A stretch of DNA of 64,000 bases from Nonomuraea basaltis (GCF_005893125.1 NZ_VCJS01000003.1:62001-126000), one strand, 5' to 3'. Shown: positions 42,243 to 53,127, numbered from the stretch's first letter. Notes: generated from the letters alone by a model not told the origin. Made by a program: numbers and translations.

Positions 42243-45200
42243 TCAGCGGTCGGACTCCCTGATGGCCGTGCCGACCTCGCTCACCCGGTCGGCCAGCAGG
42301 CCGAGCGCGCCCACCGCCCTGGCCATCGGATCGTCGTCCGCGCCGCCGAGCGCCTTGGCCCTGAGGTAGGCGCTCTTGATCTGCGCCCAGCGCTCGGCCT
42401 GGGCGGGGGTCAGGCGGCCGCGCAACTCGGCCAGCTTGAGCAGGTTCGCCTCGGCGTCGGTGGTAAGGGTCTGCGCCTCGCCCAGGTAGTGGTCGTCGAT
42501 CACCGCTTCCAGCTCGGCGTCGTTCATCGCGGGCACGATGCGCTCGGTCAGCTTGTTCATGTTCCGGTACGAGCCCTGCAACCGGTACGGGGGCTCCGTG
42601 CGGGCGGCGTCGGACTGGCCGGCCGAGGCGATGTACGCCCGGTTGTTGGCCAGCACGACCTCCTGAACGCGGACCAGCTTCGCCAGGACGCTGAGGATCT
42701 GGTCGAGCTCCGGCTTGCTGTACGGGTGCCTGAGCTGGTCCGGCCGGACCGTCGTGTCGCCCTTCGCGAGACGTACGAGGAGCTCCACGTCCTCCCGCTC
42801 GCGGCCGGACAGGGGCGCCAGCACGGGGTTGGAGGTGAGGGCGTTATCCACGTAGCTCAGCGCGAACAGGTCTTCCTTGCCCGACAGGACGTCGCCCAGG
42901 TTCCACACGTCGGCCCGGTTGGCCAGCATGTCGGGGATGCGGAAGCGCTGACCGGACTCGGTGTACGGGTTCCCGGCCATGCACACCGCGAACCGCTTGC
43001 CGCGCAGGTCGTAGGTGCGGGTCCGGCCGTTCCAGACGCCCTCGATGCGGCGCTGGGCGTCACAGAGCGAGATGAACTTCTGCAGCAGCTCCGGCGAGGT
43101 GTGCTGGATGTCGTCCAGGTAGAGCAGCGTGTTGTTGCCCGTTTCGAGGGCGAACGAGATCTTCTCCACCTCCTGCCTGGCCGTCGCGTCGGGCGCGTCC
43201 GCCGGGTCCAGCGAGGTGACCTCGTGGCCCAGCGCGGGGCCGTTCACCTTGACGAAGACCAGGCCGAGGCGGCTGGCGACGTACTCCATCAGGGTCGTCT
43301 TGCCGTAGCCGGGCGGTGAGATGAGCAGCAGGAGCCCCATCTGGTCGGTGCGCTTGTTCGCGCCCGCCGCGCCCAGCTGCTTGGCCAGGTTGTCGCCGAT
43401 CAGCGGCAGGTACACCTCGTCGAGGAGGCGGTTGCGGACGAAGGCGCTCATGACCTTGGGCTTGTACTCGTCCAGGCGGAGGCGGTGGCGCTCGCTCTCG
43501 ACCAGCTCGCTCCTGCGGCGCTGGTAGGCGCGGAAGGCCGGGACCCGCTCCAGACGGAAGCGGCGGGTTCTGGTGAGGATCTCGTCCAGGTGGATGTGCA
43601 GTTTGCGGTCTTTGATGCGGGGGTGGGTGCCCAGGAGGCCGTCGACGGTTGCTGTGGTGGCGGCGCTGGAGTCGTGGCGGGGGAGTTCGCCGCACAGCTG
43701 CACGGCTATGGCCTCGGCTGTTTCCGGGCCCTGGTGGTAGGCGGCCAGCCAGGCCTGGGCCAGTTGCAGGCGTTCGGGGAGGGGGAGTGACCTGAGGTCG
43801 TCCTCGAACTCGCGCAGCTTGACCGGGCCGAGGGAGTGGCGGAAGCCGTCGAGGAGGTCGCGGGCGGCCTTGCTGGTCACGAAGCCGGTGGGGTTGCCCG
43901 CCAGCTCCTCGACCAGATACTCGCCTGCCATGAGCGCCGCCGTCGCGGCTGCCATGCCGTTCACACCGGATGCCGCCACGCCTGCCAGGTCGTTCATGGC
44001 GGCTGTCGATGCGTCTGCCGCGCTGGCCGCGATCAAGCCGCCGAGTTCCGCGGCCAGTGCGTCCAGGGCGGGTGTGATGCCGAAGACCGTGCGGGCTCGG
44101 ATCAGGGACACGGCCCGGGTCGTGAATGTTTTACGTGAAACGTCGTCCAGGCCGAATGCCCAGAACAGCTGGGCCATGGCGCGCACCTCGGCGGGATACC
44201 GCAGCAGCCCGGCCCCCTCGCGCAGCCGGACGAGAGTGTCCAGAATGGCCGTGGCGTCGTGGTCGTGGACCCCGCGCTCGTACCCCTCGTCGTACCGGGA
44301 CTCGGCAGTCTGCCGGACCAGATCGGCCAGGGGCGCACCGGGGGTGACGGAGTCCAGCAGCGAGGCGGCCAGGTGCTCGGCGCGGTAGACCTCGGGCGTC
44401 TCCGACACCAGGAGCTGGTCCCAGAAGGGGCGGGTGTCGGCGAAGGAGGACGGCACGGGCGAGCGGTAGTCGGTACCAGTGATCGCGAAGTACATCGAGA
44501 CGCGCTCATGGTCGCGGCCGCTTCCGGGCTCGTTGGCTCGTCCCTCGCTCTCTCCCCCGGAGCTCCTCCGCACGCGCTCATGGTCGCGGCCGCTTCCGGG
44601 CTCGTTGGCTCGTCCCTCGCTCTCTCCCCCGGAGCTCCTCCGCTCCACATGAGGCACCAGCGTCAGGTCGATGGGCTGGGTGTTCACGGCGAAGCGGTGG
44701 TGGCCGAGCCGCAGCGTCTCGCCGCCGTCCGAGAACAGGTCCAGGCGGTCCCGCAGCGCCCGTCCCGCCTCCTGCTGCGCCGACTTGACGCGCCCGTCCA
44801 GCTCCTCGGCCCGTACGGCGTCCCCGAGCGACCGCAGCTCGCCGGCGGCCGAGCGGACCTTGGCCACCATCGGGTCGGTCGCGAAGTACGTGTTGACCTC
44901 GTCCAGCGAGGTCAGCGCGCCGAGGCGGCGGGTGATGCTGCCCAGGATGCGCTCGGCGGAGGCGAAGATCCGGTCCGCCCGGCGGGCCAGCTCGTCGAGC
45001 TGGGTCTGCTTGCGGGCGGAGAACGCCTCGTAGACGTCGTCCCGCTTGGCCGACAGCTGTGTCGCGAAGTCGTCGAACTCGCCGAAGCGCGACTCCAGGT
45101 TCTCGACCTGAAGCATGAGCCGGCCGAGTTGCTCGTCGCACTTCCCGGGAGTGTCGGCCACCGCCAGCGCGCCGGTGATGGCCTGGCCGAGCAGGGCGAA

Positions 45201-47258
45201 CTCGGCGGCGAACGCGGCCCGGCCCTCGGTGCCGAGCAGGTCGCGCCGGCGCCCGTCGAGTACGGCCCGCGCCCGGTTGACGCCGCCGAGCACCTCGGCG
45301 ATCCGCCCCAGAATGGACGTGCGGACGGTGGCGTCGGCGATGTCCAGCGAGCCGACGACCTCCGTCACCACCTCCAGGCCCTCCGCCTGCTCCGCCAGCC
45401 GGTCCGCGACGGGCGCCGCGTCGGCGACCGTGGCGATCGCGGCCGCGTCGGTGGCGAGCTGGTCGACGGCCGCGTGGTAGGCGGTGAACGCCTCCGCGCG
45501 CTCCAGGAACGCGACCGCCCGCCGCCCGGCCGAGTCCAGCTCCTCCGCCACGGACGCGGCCAGCGAATCCAGTGCGGTCAGGTCGATGTAGCGGATCTCG
45601 CGCAGCGTCACCAGGCGGCCCTGGGCCCGGCGCAGCGTGGCCAGCATGGTCACCCAGGCGTCGGCGGTGGCCGGGCTGTCGGCCCGCGCCTGGCGTACGA
45701 GCTGGGCGGTCTCCTCCGTCGCCGAGGCGAGTGTCTCCGACGCCTGGTGGGTGAGCTGCTCGACGTTCTCGTACTCGTCGAGCACCTGCTCGGCGGTGGC
45801 GCGTACGTCGGCGAGAGGCCCGCGCAGGCCGTGCTCGCCGAGCCAGTGGTAGGAGTCGAAGGCCCGCGTGCAGGCGGCGATCAGCCCCTCGAACGTGCCG
45901 GCCGACGGCGCCATCTCTTCGACCATGCGGGACACGGACAGGCAGTCGGAGATGCCGCGCACCAGCTCGGCGTTGCCGATGCGTTCGAGCGGGCCGGTGC
46001 CGGTGGGTTGGGCGGCGGCGTACGTGTCGGAGACGTAGGGGGTCTGCCACACCTGCATCGGGTGGACCCGGGTCGGCTCCTCGGAGGTGGCGCGGAAGAC
46101 CACCATCGTGCCGTCGTCGAAGAGCGAGTACCCGTGGCAGAGGATGGGGGTGGCCACCTCTTTCCTGATGACGTTGTACGGCAGCAGCAGCGAGCGGCCG
46201 TCACCCCTGGCGTGGAAGACGTACAGGACGTCCTCGCCGTTGGGCGAGCGGACCACCCGCTCGAACTCCAGGTCCGTCACGTCGGTGGCGAACGTCTTGC
46301 TGACCCCGGTCGTCAGGTAGTAGCCGCCGGGGAAGATCAGGCCCTGGTCCTCCGGGAGGCGCTGGCAGGCCTGGCCGATGCCGTCCAGCCTGACGACGGC
46401 CTTGGTGCGGGTGTTGAAGACCAGGTGACGCCACTCGGTCTCCTTGTACGGCCTGATCCGCATCAGGATCAGCGGCCCCACCCTGGCGTACTCGACGTCG
46501 GCGTCGGCCAGGCTCTGCAGCGGCTCGGAGACCGGCTCGGCGTAGATGCCCGCACCGGTCTCCGTGTTGTTCTCGATCTTGATGGTGAGGTCGCCGCCGA
46601 CGGTCTCGACGAACACCTCGCCGCCGATCGAGATGTGCGGGTGGCGGCCGAGCACGTGGTCGTCGCGGGTGGTCGGCGTCCACTCGAAGTCGTGCGACGG
46701 CGGGAAGACGTGGTCCCGCTCACCCCGGTTGTCCAGATATTTCGGGACCCCGTGGGTGTCGACCGCCCAGCGGAGCACCCGCTGGTCGGCGGGGCCCGTC
46801 TGGAACACGGCGAGCAGCTTGCCCTCCACCCGCCGGAGCTGCTGGAGCCGGGTCTCCTTGTAGTACCGGTAGAGCTCGGCGAAGTCCTTCTTGAACGCCG
46901 GGTCGGCCAGCGCCTCCAGCTTGTCGGCGTCGAACCTGAAGGCGTCGCCGTCCCTGGAGAACCGGTGCACCGCGAACACGTCGGCCACCGTCGTCTCCGG
47001 CTTGAGCCCGATGAAGACGTTGTAGCCGAACAACATCACGTCGCCCAGGGAGACGATGTCCCTGGGGACGCAGTTGTTCTCGGTACGGATGCGCTCGGTG
47101 CCCAGCAGGCGCAGCTCCGCGCCGCCGAAGACCTTCAGCCGCTCCCCGTTGAGCGCCCCGGCCGCCGCCGCGAGGGCCTTGGCCTGGGTCTGGAGCCGGT
47201 TCCTGAGGACCTCGTACGTCCCCGCCTCCAGCTCCGCGCCGGCTTCCAGCGTGCTCAC
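42243..47258 (-). CDS. Giant AAA+ ATPase, DUF3686/DNA-repair ATPase type
   Basis: A 1,671-aa protein. The N-terminal 500 residues form a beta-rich domain (VFGGAELRLLGTERIRTENN, later TGPADQRVLRWAVDTHG) that I recognise as the DUF3686 part of so-called DNA repair ATPases; a long coiled-coil and helical middle (about 500-900) follows; an AAA+ domain near 1310-1450 has P-loop SPPGYGKTTLMEYVA, Walker B LLYLDDIQHT and sensor-like AVCMAGNPYTESGQ. Its action is unknown; DNA repair is only an inherited label. It is the third gene of an operon with NfeD-like and flotillin genes, so a membrane-platform role is suggested. A 72-bp tandem duplication adds 48 hydrophilic residues around 873-920. Confidence 0.82.
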   Translation of the reverse strand: MSTLEAGAELEAGTYEVLRNRLQTQAKALAAAAGALNGERLKVFGGAELRLLGTERIRTENNCVPRDIVSLGDVMLFGYNVFIGLKPETTVADVFAVHRFSRDGDAFRFDADKLEALADPAFKKDFAELYRYYKETRLQQLRRVEGKLLAVFQTGPADQRVLRWAVDTHGVPKYLDNRGERDHVFPPSHDFEWTPTTRDDHVLGRHPHISIGGEVFVETVGGDLTIKIENNTETGAGIYAEPVSEPLQSLADADVEYARVGPLILMRIRPYKETEWRHLVFNTRTKAVVRLDGIGQACQRLPEDQGLIFPGGYYLTTGVSKTFATDVTDLEFERVVRSPNGEDVLYVFHARGDGRSLLLPYNVIRKEVATPILCHGYSLFDDGTMVVFRATSEEPTRVHPMQVWQTPYVSDTYAAAQPTGTGPLERIGNAELVRGISDCLSVSRMVEEMAPSAGTFEGLIAACTRAFDSYHWLGEHGLRGPLADVRATAEQVLDEYENVEQLTHQASETLASATEETAQLVRQARADSPATADAWVTMLATLRRAQGRLVTLREIRYIDLTALDSLAASVAEELDSAGRRAVAFLERAEAFTAYHAAVDQLATDAAAIATVADAAPVADRLAEQAEGLEVVTEVVGSLDIADATVRTSILGRIAEVLGGVNRARAVLDGRRRDLLGTEGRAAFAAEFALLGQAITGALAVADTPGKCDEQLGRLMLQVENLESRFGEFDDFATQLSAKRDDVYEAFSARKQTQLDELARRADRIFASAERILGSITRRLGALTSLDEVNTYFATDPMVAKVRSAAGELRSLGDAVRAEELDGRVKSAQQEAGRALRDRLDLFSDGGETLRLGHHRFAVNTQPIDLTLVPHVERRSSGGESEGRANEPGSGRDHERVRRSSGGESEGRANEPGSGRDHERVSMYFAITGTDYRSPVPSSFADTRPFWDQLLVSETPEVYRAEHLAASLLDSVTPGAPLADLVRQTAESRYDEGYERGVHDHDATAILDTLVRLREGAGLLRYPAEVRAMAQLFWAFGLDDVSRKTFTTRAVSLIRARTVFGITPALDALAAELGGLIAASAADASTAAMNDLAGVAASGVNGMAAATAALMAGEYLVEELAGNPTGFVTSKAARDLLDGFRHSLGPVKLREFEDDLRSLPLPERLQLAQAWLAAYHQGPETAEAIAVQLCGELPRHDSSAATTATVDGLLGTHPRIKDRKLHIHLDEILTRTRRFRLERVPAFRAYQRRRSELVESERHRLRLDEYKPKVMSAFVRNRLLDEVYLPLIGDNLAKQLGAAGANKRTDQMGLLLLISPPGYGKTTLMEYVASRLGLVFVKVNGPALGHEVTSLDPADAPDATARQEVEKISFALETGNNTLLYLDDIQHTSPELLQKFISLCDAQRRIEGVWNGRTRTYDLRGKRFAVCMAGNPYTESGQRFRIPDMLANRADVWNLGDVLSGKEDLFALSYVDNALTSNPVLAPLSGREREDVELLVRLAKGDTTVRPDQLRHPYSKPELDQILSVLAKLVRVQEVVLANNRAYIASAGQSDAARTEPPYRLQGSYRNMNKLTERIVPAMNDAELEAVIDDHYLGEAQTLTTDAEANLLKLAELRGRLTPAQAERWAQIKSAYLRAKALGGADDDPMARAVGALGLLADRVSEVGTAIRESDR
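44500..44643. repeat. Perfect 72-bp tandem duplication in ATPase gene
   Basis: Copies at 44500-44571 and 44572-44643 are identical. Each encodes 24 residues (core SSGGESEGRANEPGSGRDHE). The repeat keeps the frame and interrupts the sequence between LTLVPHVE and MYFAITGTDY, so it looks like an insertion. Confidence 0.95.
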
Positions 47259-47333
47259 AGGCCCTCCTCCGTCGGGCCTGCGTGCAGGCTGCTGCGCCTA
47301 ATGGCTCCCTCGCCCTGCTCGGTCACGTGATGT

Positions 47334-49430
47334 TCAGCCCTTCGCCCTGGCCAGCGCGGCCACCGGTGAGTCGGCCACGCCCAGGCGGCGGGCCGTCTCC
47401 AGGAGCTCGCCGAGCGCCGACGACTGCGGGCCGCCGTTCTGGATGAGCTGCATGAGCACCGCGGACACGGTCAGGTTCTTGAGATCCTCGGTACGCACGC
47501 CGCCGACCACGTTCGCGAGGTCGGCCGCCAGGCTGGCCTCGCCGTTGACGTACGGCGACACGAGCGCCCCGGCGACCTGCGAGTGGCCCACGAAACCGTC
47601 CACGACCTTGCCCGCGGTGATCGAGCCGACCACCTTGTCGAAGAACATCGTGTCGCCGCCGACGATGTCGATGTTCGCCTTCGCGAGCCCGGCGGCCAGC
47701 ACGCTCGCCTGCGACTCGGCCACCTGCCGCGACACGTCGATCTGCTTGAGGCGGATCTCCTTGTCGGCCTCCAGGCGCAGGCGGTACTCCTCGTGCCCCC
47801 TGCTGGCGTCGTCCAGCGCCGCGATCGCGGCCGCCTTCTCGGTGAGACCCTCGGCCTCGGCCTTCAGCTTCTCGCCCACCGCGGCCGCGGCGGCCAGCGC
47901 CATCGCCTGCTCGCCCTCGGCCCGAGCCTTGAGCCGCTCCCCCTCGACCAGCGCCATCATCTTGGCGCCGTCGGCCTCGGCGGCCAGCTTCTCCTTCAGC
48001 ACCATGGCCTCGGCGCGGCCCACCTTCTCGATGGCGTCGGCGTCGCGCTCCTTGACCTGGACCTGTGCCAGCCCGCTCGCGGCGGTCTCGGCCTGGACGC
48101 CCTCGGCCAGGCGGATCTTGGCCCGGGCGTCCAGCTCGGCGGTCTGCTGCCGGGCCTCGGCGAGCACGAGCTCCTCACGTGCCTTGAACTTGGAGGCGGC
48201 CTCTGCGGCCTCGGCGGCCTTGATGTCCTTGACCAGGCTCTCCTGAGCCTCCGCCTCGGCGGCGATGATCACCTGCTGGCGGGTGCGCTCGGCCTCCTCG
48301 ACCACGCGCAGCCGCTTGATGCTCTCCTCCTGCTCGGCCACGGTCTTGTCGACCGCGATGCGCTCGCGGATGACCTCGGCGATCGACCGCTTCTCGGTCT
48401 CGACCTCTTTGTCCTTGGAGATGCGCGACAGCTCGGTCTCCCGCTCGCGGGCGATGACCTCGAGCAGGCGGTCCTTCTCGATGCGCTCGGACTCGATGGC
48501 GATCACGCGCTCGCGGTTCTTCTCGGCGACCGCGATCTCGCGGGCCTGGTTCTCCTTCTGCACGCCGAGCTGCTCTTCGGTCTTGATGCTGGCGGTCTGG
48601 GCGCGCAGCCTCTCCTCGGCCTGCACGCGGGCGACCTCCGCGTCCTCGCGGGCCTTGACGGACTCGATCTCCCGCCGCTGCTTCATCTCGGCGTCGGCCT
48701 GGCGACGCTGCAACTCGAGGATGGCCTCGCGGGCGTCCACGTTCTGGCGGGTGATCTCCTTCTCCTCGTTGCGCTGGAACTCGTTCGTGCGCACGTGTTC
48801 GATGGCCGTCAGCTCGGTGATCTTGCGGATGCCCTGCGCGTCGAGGATGTTGCTCTTGTCGAGCTGGAGCAGAGAGGTCTGCTCCAGGTAGTCGATGGCG
48901 GCGTCCTCGAGGCTGTAGCCGTTGAGGTCGGTGCCGATGAGCCGGACGATCTCGTCACGGAACTCGTCGCGCTTGGTGTAGAGGTCGACGAAGTCGAGCT
49001 GCTTGCCGGCCGTCTTGAGCGCCTCGGAGAACTTGGCGCTGAACAGCTCCTGCAGCGTCGTCTCGTCGCTGGCGCGCACGGTGCCGATGGCCTGGGCGAC
49101 CTTGATGACGTCCTCGGCGGTCTTGTTCACCCGGACGAAGAACGTGATCTTGATGTCGGCCCTGATGTTGTCCCGGCAGATCAGGCCCTCGCGGCCGGTC
49201 CGCCCGATCTCGATGGTCTTCACCGAGATGTCCATGATCTCGGCCTTGTGGACCACGGGTAGCACCACGGCGCCGGTGAACGTCACGTCAACCTTGTTGA
49301 CCTTCGACACGATCAGCGCCTTGCCCTGTTCCACTTTGCGGAAAAGGCGGCCGATGAGGATCAGCAGGCCGATCACGATGATCAGGATGACGGCGAGGAA
49401 AACGCCGAAACCTGTTGAGATGACGTCCAT
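47334..49430 (-). CDS. Flotillin-like SPFH-domain protein
   Basis: A 698-aa flotillin. One membrane helix near residues 6-28 (GFGVFLAVILIIVIGLLILI), then an SPFH/Band 7 domain (about 35-200: EIMDISVKTIEIGRTGREGL), a very long Glu/Arg/Ala-rich coiled coil (about 230-560) and a C-terminal oligomerisation part. Flotillins scaffold ordered membrane regions. Start overlaps the NfeD-like stop by one base (TGATG). The giant ATPase follows 75 bases downstream, so the three genes form an operon. Confidence 0.92.
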   Translation of the reverse strand: MDVISTGFGVFLAVILIIVIGLLILIGRLFRKVEQGKALIVSKVNKVDVTFTGAVVLPVVHKAEIMDISVKTIEIGRTGREGLICRDNIRADIKITFFVRVNKTAEDVIKVAQAIGTVRASDETTLQELFSAKFSEALKTAGKQLDFVDLYTKRDEFRDEIVRLIGTDLNGYSLEDAAIDYLEQTSLLQLDKSNILDAQGIRKITELTAIEHVRTNEFQRNEEKEITRQNVDAREAILELQRRQADAEMKQRREIESVKAREDAEVARVQAEERLRAQTASIKTEEQLGVQKENQAREIAVAEKNRERVIAIESERIEKDRLLEVIARERETELSRISKDKEVETEKRSIAEVIRERIAVDKTVAEQEESIKRLRVVEEAERTRQQVIIAAEAEAQESLVKDIKAAEAAEAASKFKAREELVLAEARQQTAELDARAKIRLAEGVQAETAASGLAQVQVKERDADAIEKVGRAEAMVLKEKLAAEADGAKMMALVEGERLKARAEGEQAMALAAAAAVGEKLKAEAEGLTEKAAAIAALDDASRGHEEYRLRLEADKEIRLKQIDVSRQVAESQASVLAAGLAKANIDIVGGDTMFFDKVVGSITAGKVVDGFVGHSQVAGALVSPYVNGEASLAADLANVVGGVRTEDLKNLTVSAVLMQLIQNGGPQSSALGELLETARRLGVADSPVAALARAKG

Positions 49431-49981
49431 CACAGCTCGCTTTCGTAGGGCATGACCCAGAAGAATTCGCCGTCTGCGTCGTATTCGAAGATGAGTGCTT
49501 TGTCGCCGCGCGCGAGGCGGTCCTGCCCGGTCGTGCGCACCTGCACGACCGCGGACGAGCCGTCGGCGGCGGTGACCTCGGCCTGGCCGAAGTCGTGGGT
49601 GGCCGTGCCGGTGCGGATGACGCACTGCTGGCCGACGAAGTCGCCGCGCGAGTGCCGGTCCCCTTCGGGGAAGATCCGGCGCAGCGGGACCACCAGGCCG
49701 CGGGTAGCGAGCCAGGCCCCGCCCGCGGCGGCGAAGGGGACGGCGATCAGCAGGCCGCCGGTGGCGAACTGGCTGCCGATCAGGCACAGCAGCCAGGCCA
49801 GCGCGATCAGCAGTGAGAGCGTGACTCCGGCCGGGACCCCCCCGAGGCCCAGCCAGGGTGCGTCGTCGTCCAGCTCGAAGAGGCCGGTGACGACGACCAG
49901 CCAATACCCGACGACCACCACGAGAAGAAAACTGAAAATGACAGTCGGAAAACTTAACGCGATGTCTATGAACTCGGCCAT
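49430..49981 (-). CDS. NfeD/YqiJ-like membrane protein with OB fold
   Basis: A 183-aa protein with three to four membrane helices in the first 105 residues and a C-terminal OB-fold domain (DFVGQQCVIRTGTATHDFGQ then AVVQVRTTGQDRLARGDKAL). NfeD-type proteins are encoded with flotillins and are thought to act with them on membrane organisation. First gene of the operon. Confidence 0.85.
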   Translation of the reverse strand: MAEFIDIALSFPTVIFSFLLVVVVGYWLVVVTGLFELDDDAPWLGLGGVPAGVTLSLLIALAWLLCLIGSQFATGGLLIAVPFAAAGGAWLATRGLVVPLRRIFPEGDRHSRGDFVGQQCVIRTGTATHDFGQAEVTAADGSSAVVQVRTTGQDRLARGDKALIFEYDADGEFFWVMPYESEL

Positions 49982-50125
49982 CCCGCCTCGGTGTGCCCCA
50001 TCCCCGTGTGATGTCCTGACGGACTATATCCAGATAAAGACCGAGTAAAGGAGAAAGTTCCCCAAACGGGGTTACGTGTCGCGGGAGTTGACCTCAACCA
50101 TGGTTTAGGTAGCAGGCTGGTCGGC

Positions 50126-51049
50126 ATGGAAGAACTGATGAGGGCGGCGGCCTTCGCCGAGCCAGGTGGTCCCGAGGTACTGAAAGTGATGGAGCTCCCG
50201 GCGCCCCAGGCGGGCCCGGGGCAGGTACGCGTGCGCGTGCGGGCGGCCGGCGTGCAGCCGTTCGACGCGGCGGTACGGACGGGGTGGCTGCCGCCGTACA
50301 TATCGGCGGCCGATTTCCCGCGCATCCCGGGCAACGAGTTCGCGGGCGTGGTGGACCAGGTGGGGGAGGGCGTGACCGGGGTGTCCGCCGGGGACGAGGT
50401 GCTCGGGTTCTCGAAGCTGTTCGCCTACGCCGAGTACATCGTGGTGGACGGCACTGACGTGGCGCCCAAGCCCGCGGGCGTGCCGTGGGAGGTGGCCGGC
50501 GGGCTGACCGCGGGCGTGCAGACGGCGGAGCTGGCCCTCGACGGGCTCGGCGTCAAGGAAGGCGAGACGCTGCTCGTCCACGGCGCGGCCGGATCAGTGG
50601 GCACGGCGGCCGTGCAGATCGCCAGGATGCGCGGGGCGACGGTGATCGGCACCGCCCGCGAGACGAACCACGACTACCTGCGCGACCTCGGCGCCGTTCC
50701 CGTCGTCTACGGGGAGGGGCTCGCCGGCCGGGTCCGCGCGCTCGCGCCCGGCGGGGTCGACGCGGCGCTGGACGGCGCCGGGGGCCATGCGCTGGAGGTC
50801 TCGCTGGAGCTGGTCCCCGACCGTGGGCGGATCGTCACGCTGGTCGAGCACGGCAAGGCGGCCGAGCTGGGCGTGCGCGTCGTGCGGGGCGATCGGACGG
50901 CCGAGCGGCTCGGGCGGTACGCCTCGCTGTACGCCGAGGGGCGGTTCACGTTCCCGGTGCGGCGGGCGTACCGGTTGGAGGAGGCCGCGGACGCGCATCG
51001 GGAGATCGAGACCGGGCACGGCCAGGGGAAGATCGTCCTGACGATGTGA
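50126..51049 (+). CDS. Quinone oxidoreductase, MDR family
   Basis: A 307-aa zinc-independent MDR enzyme: N-terminal GroES-like part (MRAAAFAEPGGPEVLKVMEL), NADPH site LVHGAAGSVGTAAVQIARMR, C-terminal Rossmann domain. Reductase of quinones or alpha,beta-unsaturated carbonyls is the usual activity. ATG 50126 used; ATG 50138 has a slightly better ribosome site (GGAAGA). Single gene, divergent from the NfeD operon. Confidence 0.87.
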   Translation: MEELMRAAAFAEPGGPEVLKVMELPAPQAGPGQVRVRVRAAGVQPFDAAVRTGWLPPYISAADFPRIPGNEFAGVVDQVGEGVTGVSAGDEVLGFSKLFAYAEYIVVDGTDVAPKPAGVPWEVAGGLTAGVQTAELALDGLGVKEGETLLVHGAAGSVGTAAVQIARMRGATVIGTARETNHDYLRDLGAVPVVYGEGLAGRVRALAPGGVDAALDGAGGHALEVSLELVPDRGRIVTLVEHGKAAELGVRVVRGDRTAERLGRYASLYAEGRFTFPVRRAYRLEEAADAHREIETGHGQGKIVLTM

Positions 51050-51135
51050 CTCCGGACGAGAAACCTGCTCATCAGCCTGCCGTCCCACTGTTGTGCCTGG
51101 TCAAGGCCGTAGCGGCAGTCCATTCAGCAGGTTTC

Positions 51136-52056
51136 TCATCCGCGCTGACGGTGGCGTACGGCCTCGGCCACGATGAGGTCGATCTCGCCGAGCTCGCTCT
51201 CGCCGTCCTCGACGTTCCACAGGCCGTTCTGCAGCACCCGGCCCAGCGTCCAGCCGGCCGCCCGCTGCGGGTCGAGCCCGAGCCCGTCCACCATCTGGTC
51301 GAAGCGGCGCAGCACCGCCCGCGTCATGTCGCCGGTCGCGACCACGTCGTCCCACCGGTTCCACAGGGCAGGCCATAGGTCGAACCCCGGGTCGCCGGCC
51401 AGCGGCTTGGGGTCGATGGCCAGCCACGGCTCCCTGTCGCCCGCCAGCACGTTGTCGTAGTGCAGGTCCCAGTGCAGCAGCCGGTCGCCGGGCTCGGGGA
51501 CGAGCTCGGCGACGGCGTCCGCGCACCACCGCAGCCAGAAGCGGTCCCGCTCGCGCGGCAGCGCCTTGATGGCCTCGTCCACGTCGTCGAGCATGGCCTG
51601 GGCGATGTCCTCGAGCCGGCGCATCCCCTCGGGCGCGGGATGGGCCACGAGCCGCACGAGCAGCTCGGTCAGGATCGTCATCGCCTCGACGTCGTCGGGC
51701 ACGGCCGACAGAGGACGGCCGGCATGCAGCCGTTCCAGCAGCATGGTGCCGGTCTCGGGGTCGGACTCCAGCAGCCGTACCGACGCGTCCCCGTCCCAGG
51801 CGCGCAGCCCGATCGCCTCGCTGGCGTTCTCGTCGGTGACGGGCTGCAGCTTGAGCGCGGCTTGCGTCCCGTCCTCGCGGACCACCGGCAGCACCAAGGA
51901 CACCACTCCATGCCCGGGCTCGCCGTCGAGCCGCAGCCCCCATTCCTCCAGATACCGCTCGCCCAGCGCGGGCAGCCCGGCGGACCAGGCGCGCCCGGCC
52001 TCCCCGTCGTACTTCACATGTGACTCGGTCAACGCCTCCGGAACCGTGATCCTCAT
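51136..52056 (-). CDS. Aminoglycoside/hydroxyurea phosphotransferase-like kinase
   Basis: A 306-aa small-molecule kinase of the APH(6)/hydroxyurea kinase family (APH_6_hur). The Brenner-type motif LLHWDLHYDNVL has the catalytic Asp and the metal-binding Asn, and LAIDPKPLAGDPGFDLWP the second Asp. It phosphorylates streptomycin-like compounds in known members; the actual substrate here is unknown, and self-resistance or detoxification is possible. ATG 52056 starts the conserved part. Confidence 0.84.
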   Translation of the reverse strand: MRITVPEALTESHVKYDGEAGRAWSAGLPALGERYLEEWGLRLDGEPGHGVVSLVLPVVREDGTQAALKLQPVTDENASEAIGLRAWDGDASVRLLESDPETGTMLLERLHAGRPLSAVPDDVEAMTILTELLVRLVAHPAPEGMRRLEDIAQAMLDDVDEAIKALPRERDRFWLRWCADAVAELVPEPGDRLLHWDLHYDNVLAGDREPWLAIDPKPLAGDPGFDLWPALWNRWDDVVATGDMTRAVLRRFDQMVDGLGLDPQRAAGWTLGRVLQNGLWNVEDGESELGEIDLIVAEAVRHRQRG

Positions 52057-52173
52057 GCCCCCAGCCTGCCCTGGGGTCAAGGGCTGGGGCTTCCCCTCAT
52101 CCAGACCCTGGGGCGCCCCAGGAACGGGGTGTTCACGCTGGTCACGTCGGCCTGCCGCGGTAGTGTCGGGCCG

Positions 52174-53052
<879 letters not shown>

Positions 53053-53127
53053 GGGCCGAAGCCTAACTGATCTGCTCTTCGGCCCATCCGGCAGCCGGTG
53101 TGCAGGGCGGCGCCTGGCCGCTGGTGG

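Noticed and set aside
44259..47330. A 1,023-codon open frame on the plus strand opposite the AAA+ ATPase gene
   Set aside because: High-GC codon bias leaves antisense frames open; the translation is low-complexity Arg/Gly/Val-rich with no domain, while the minus strand encodes a clear protein.
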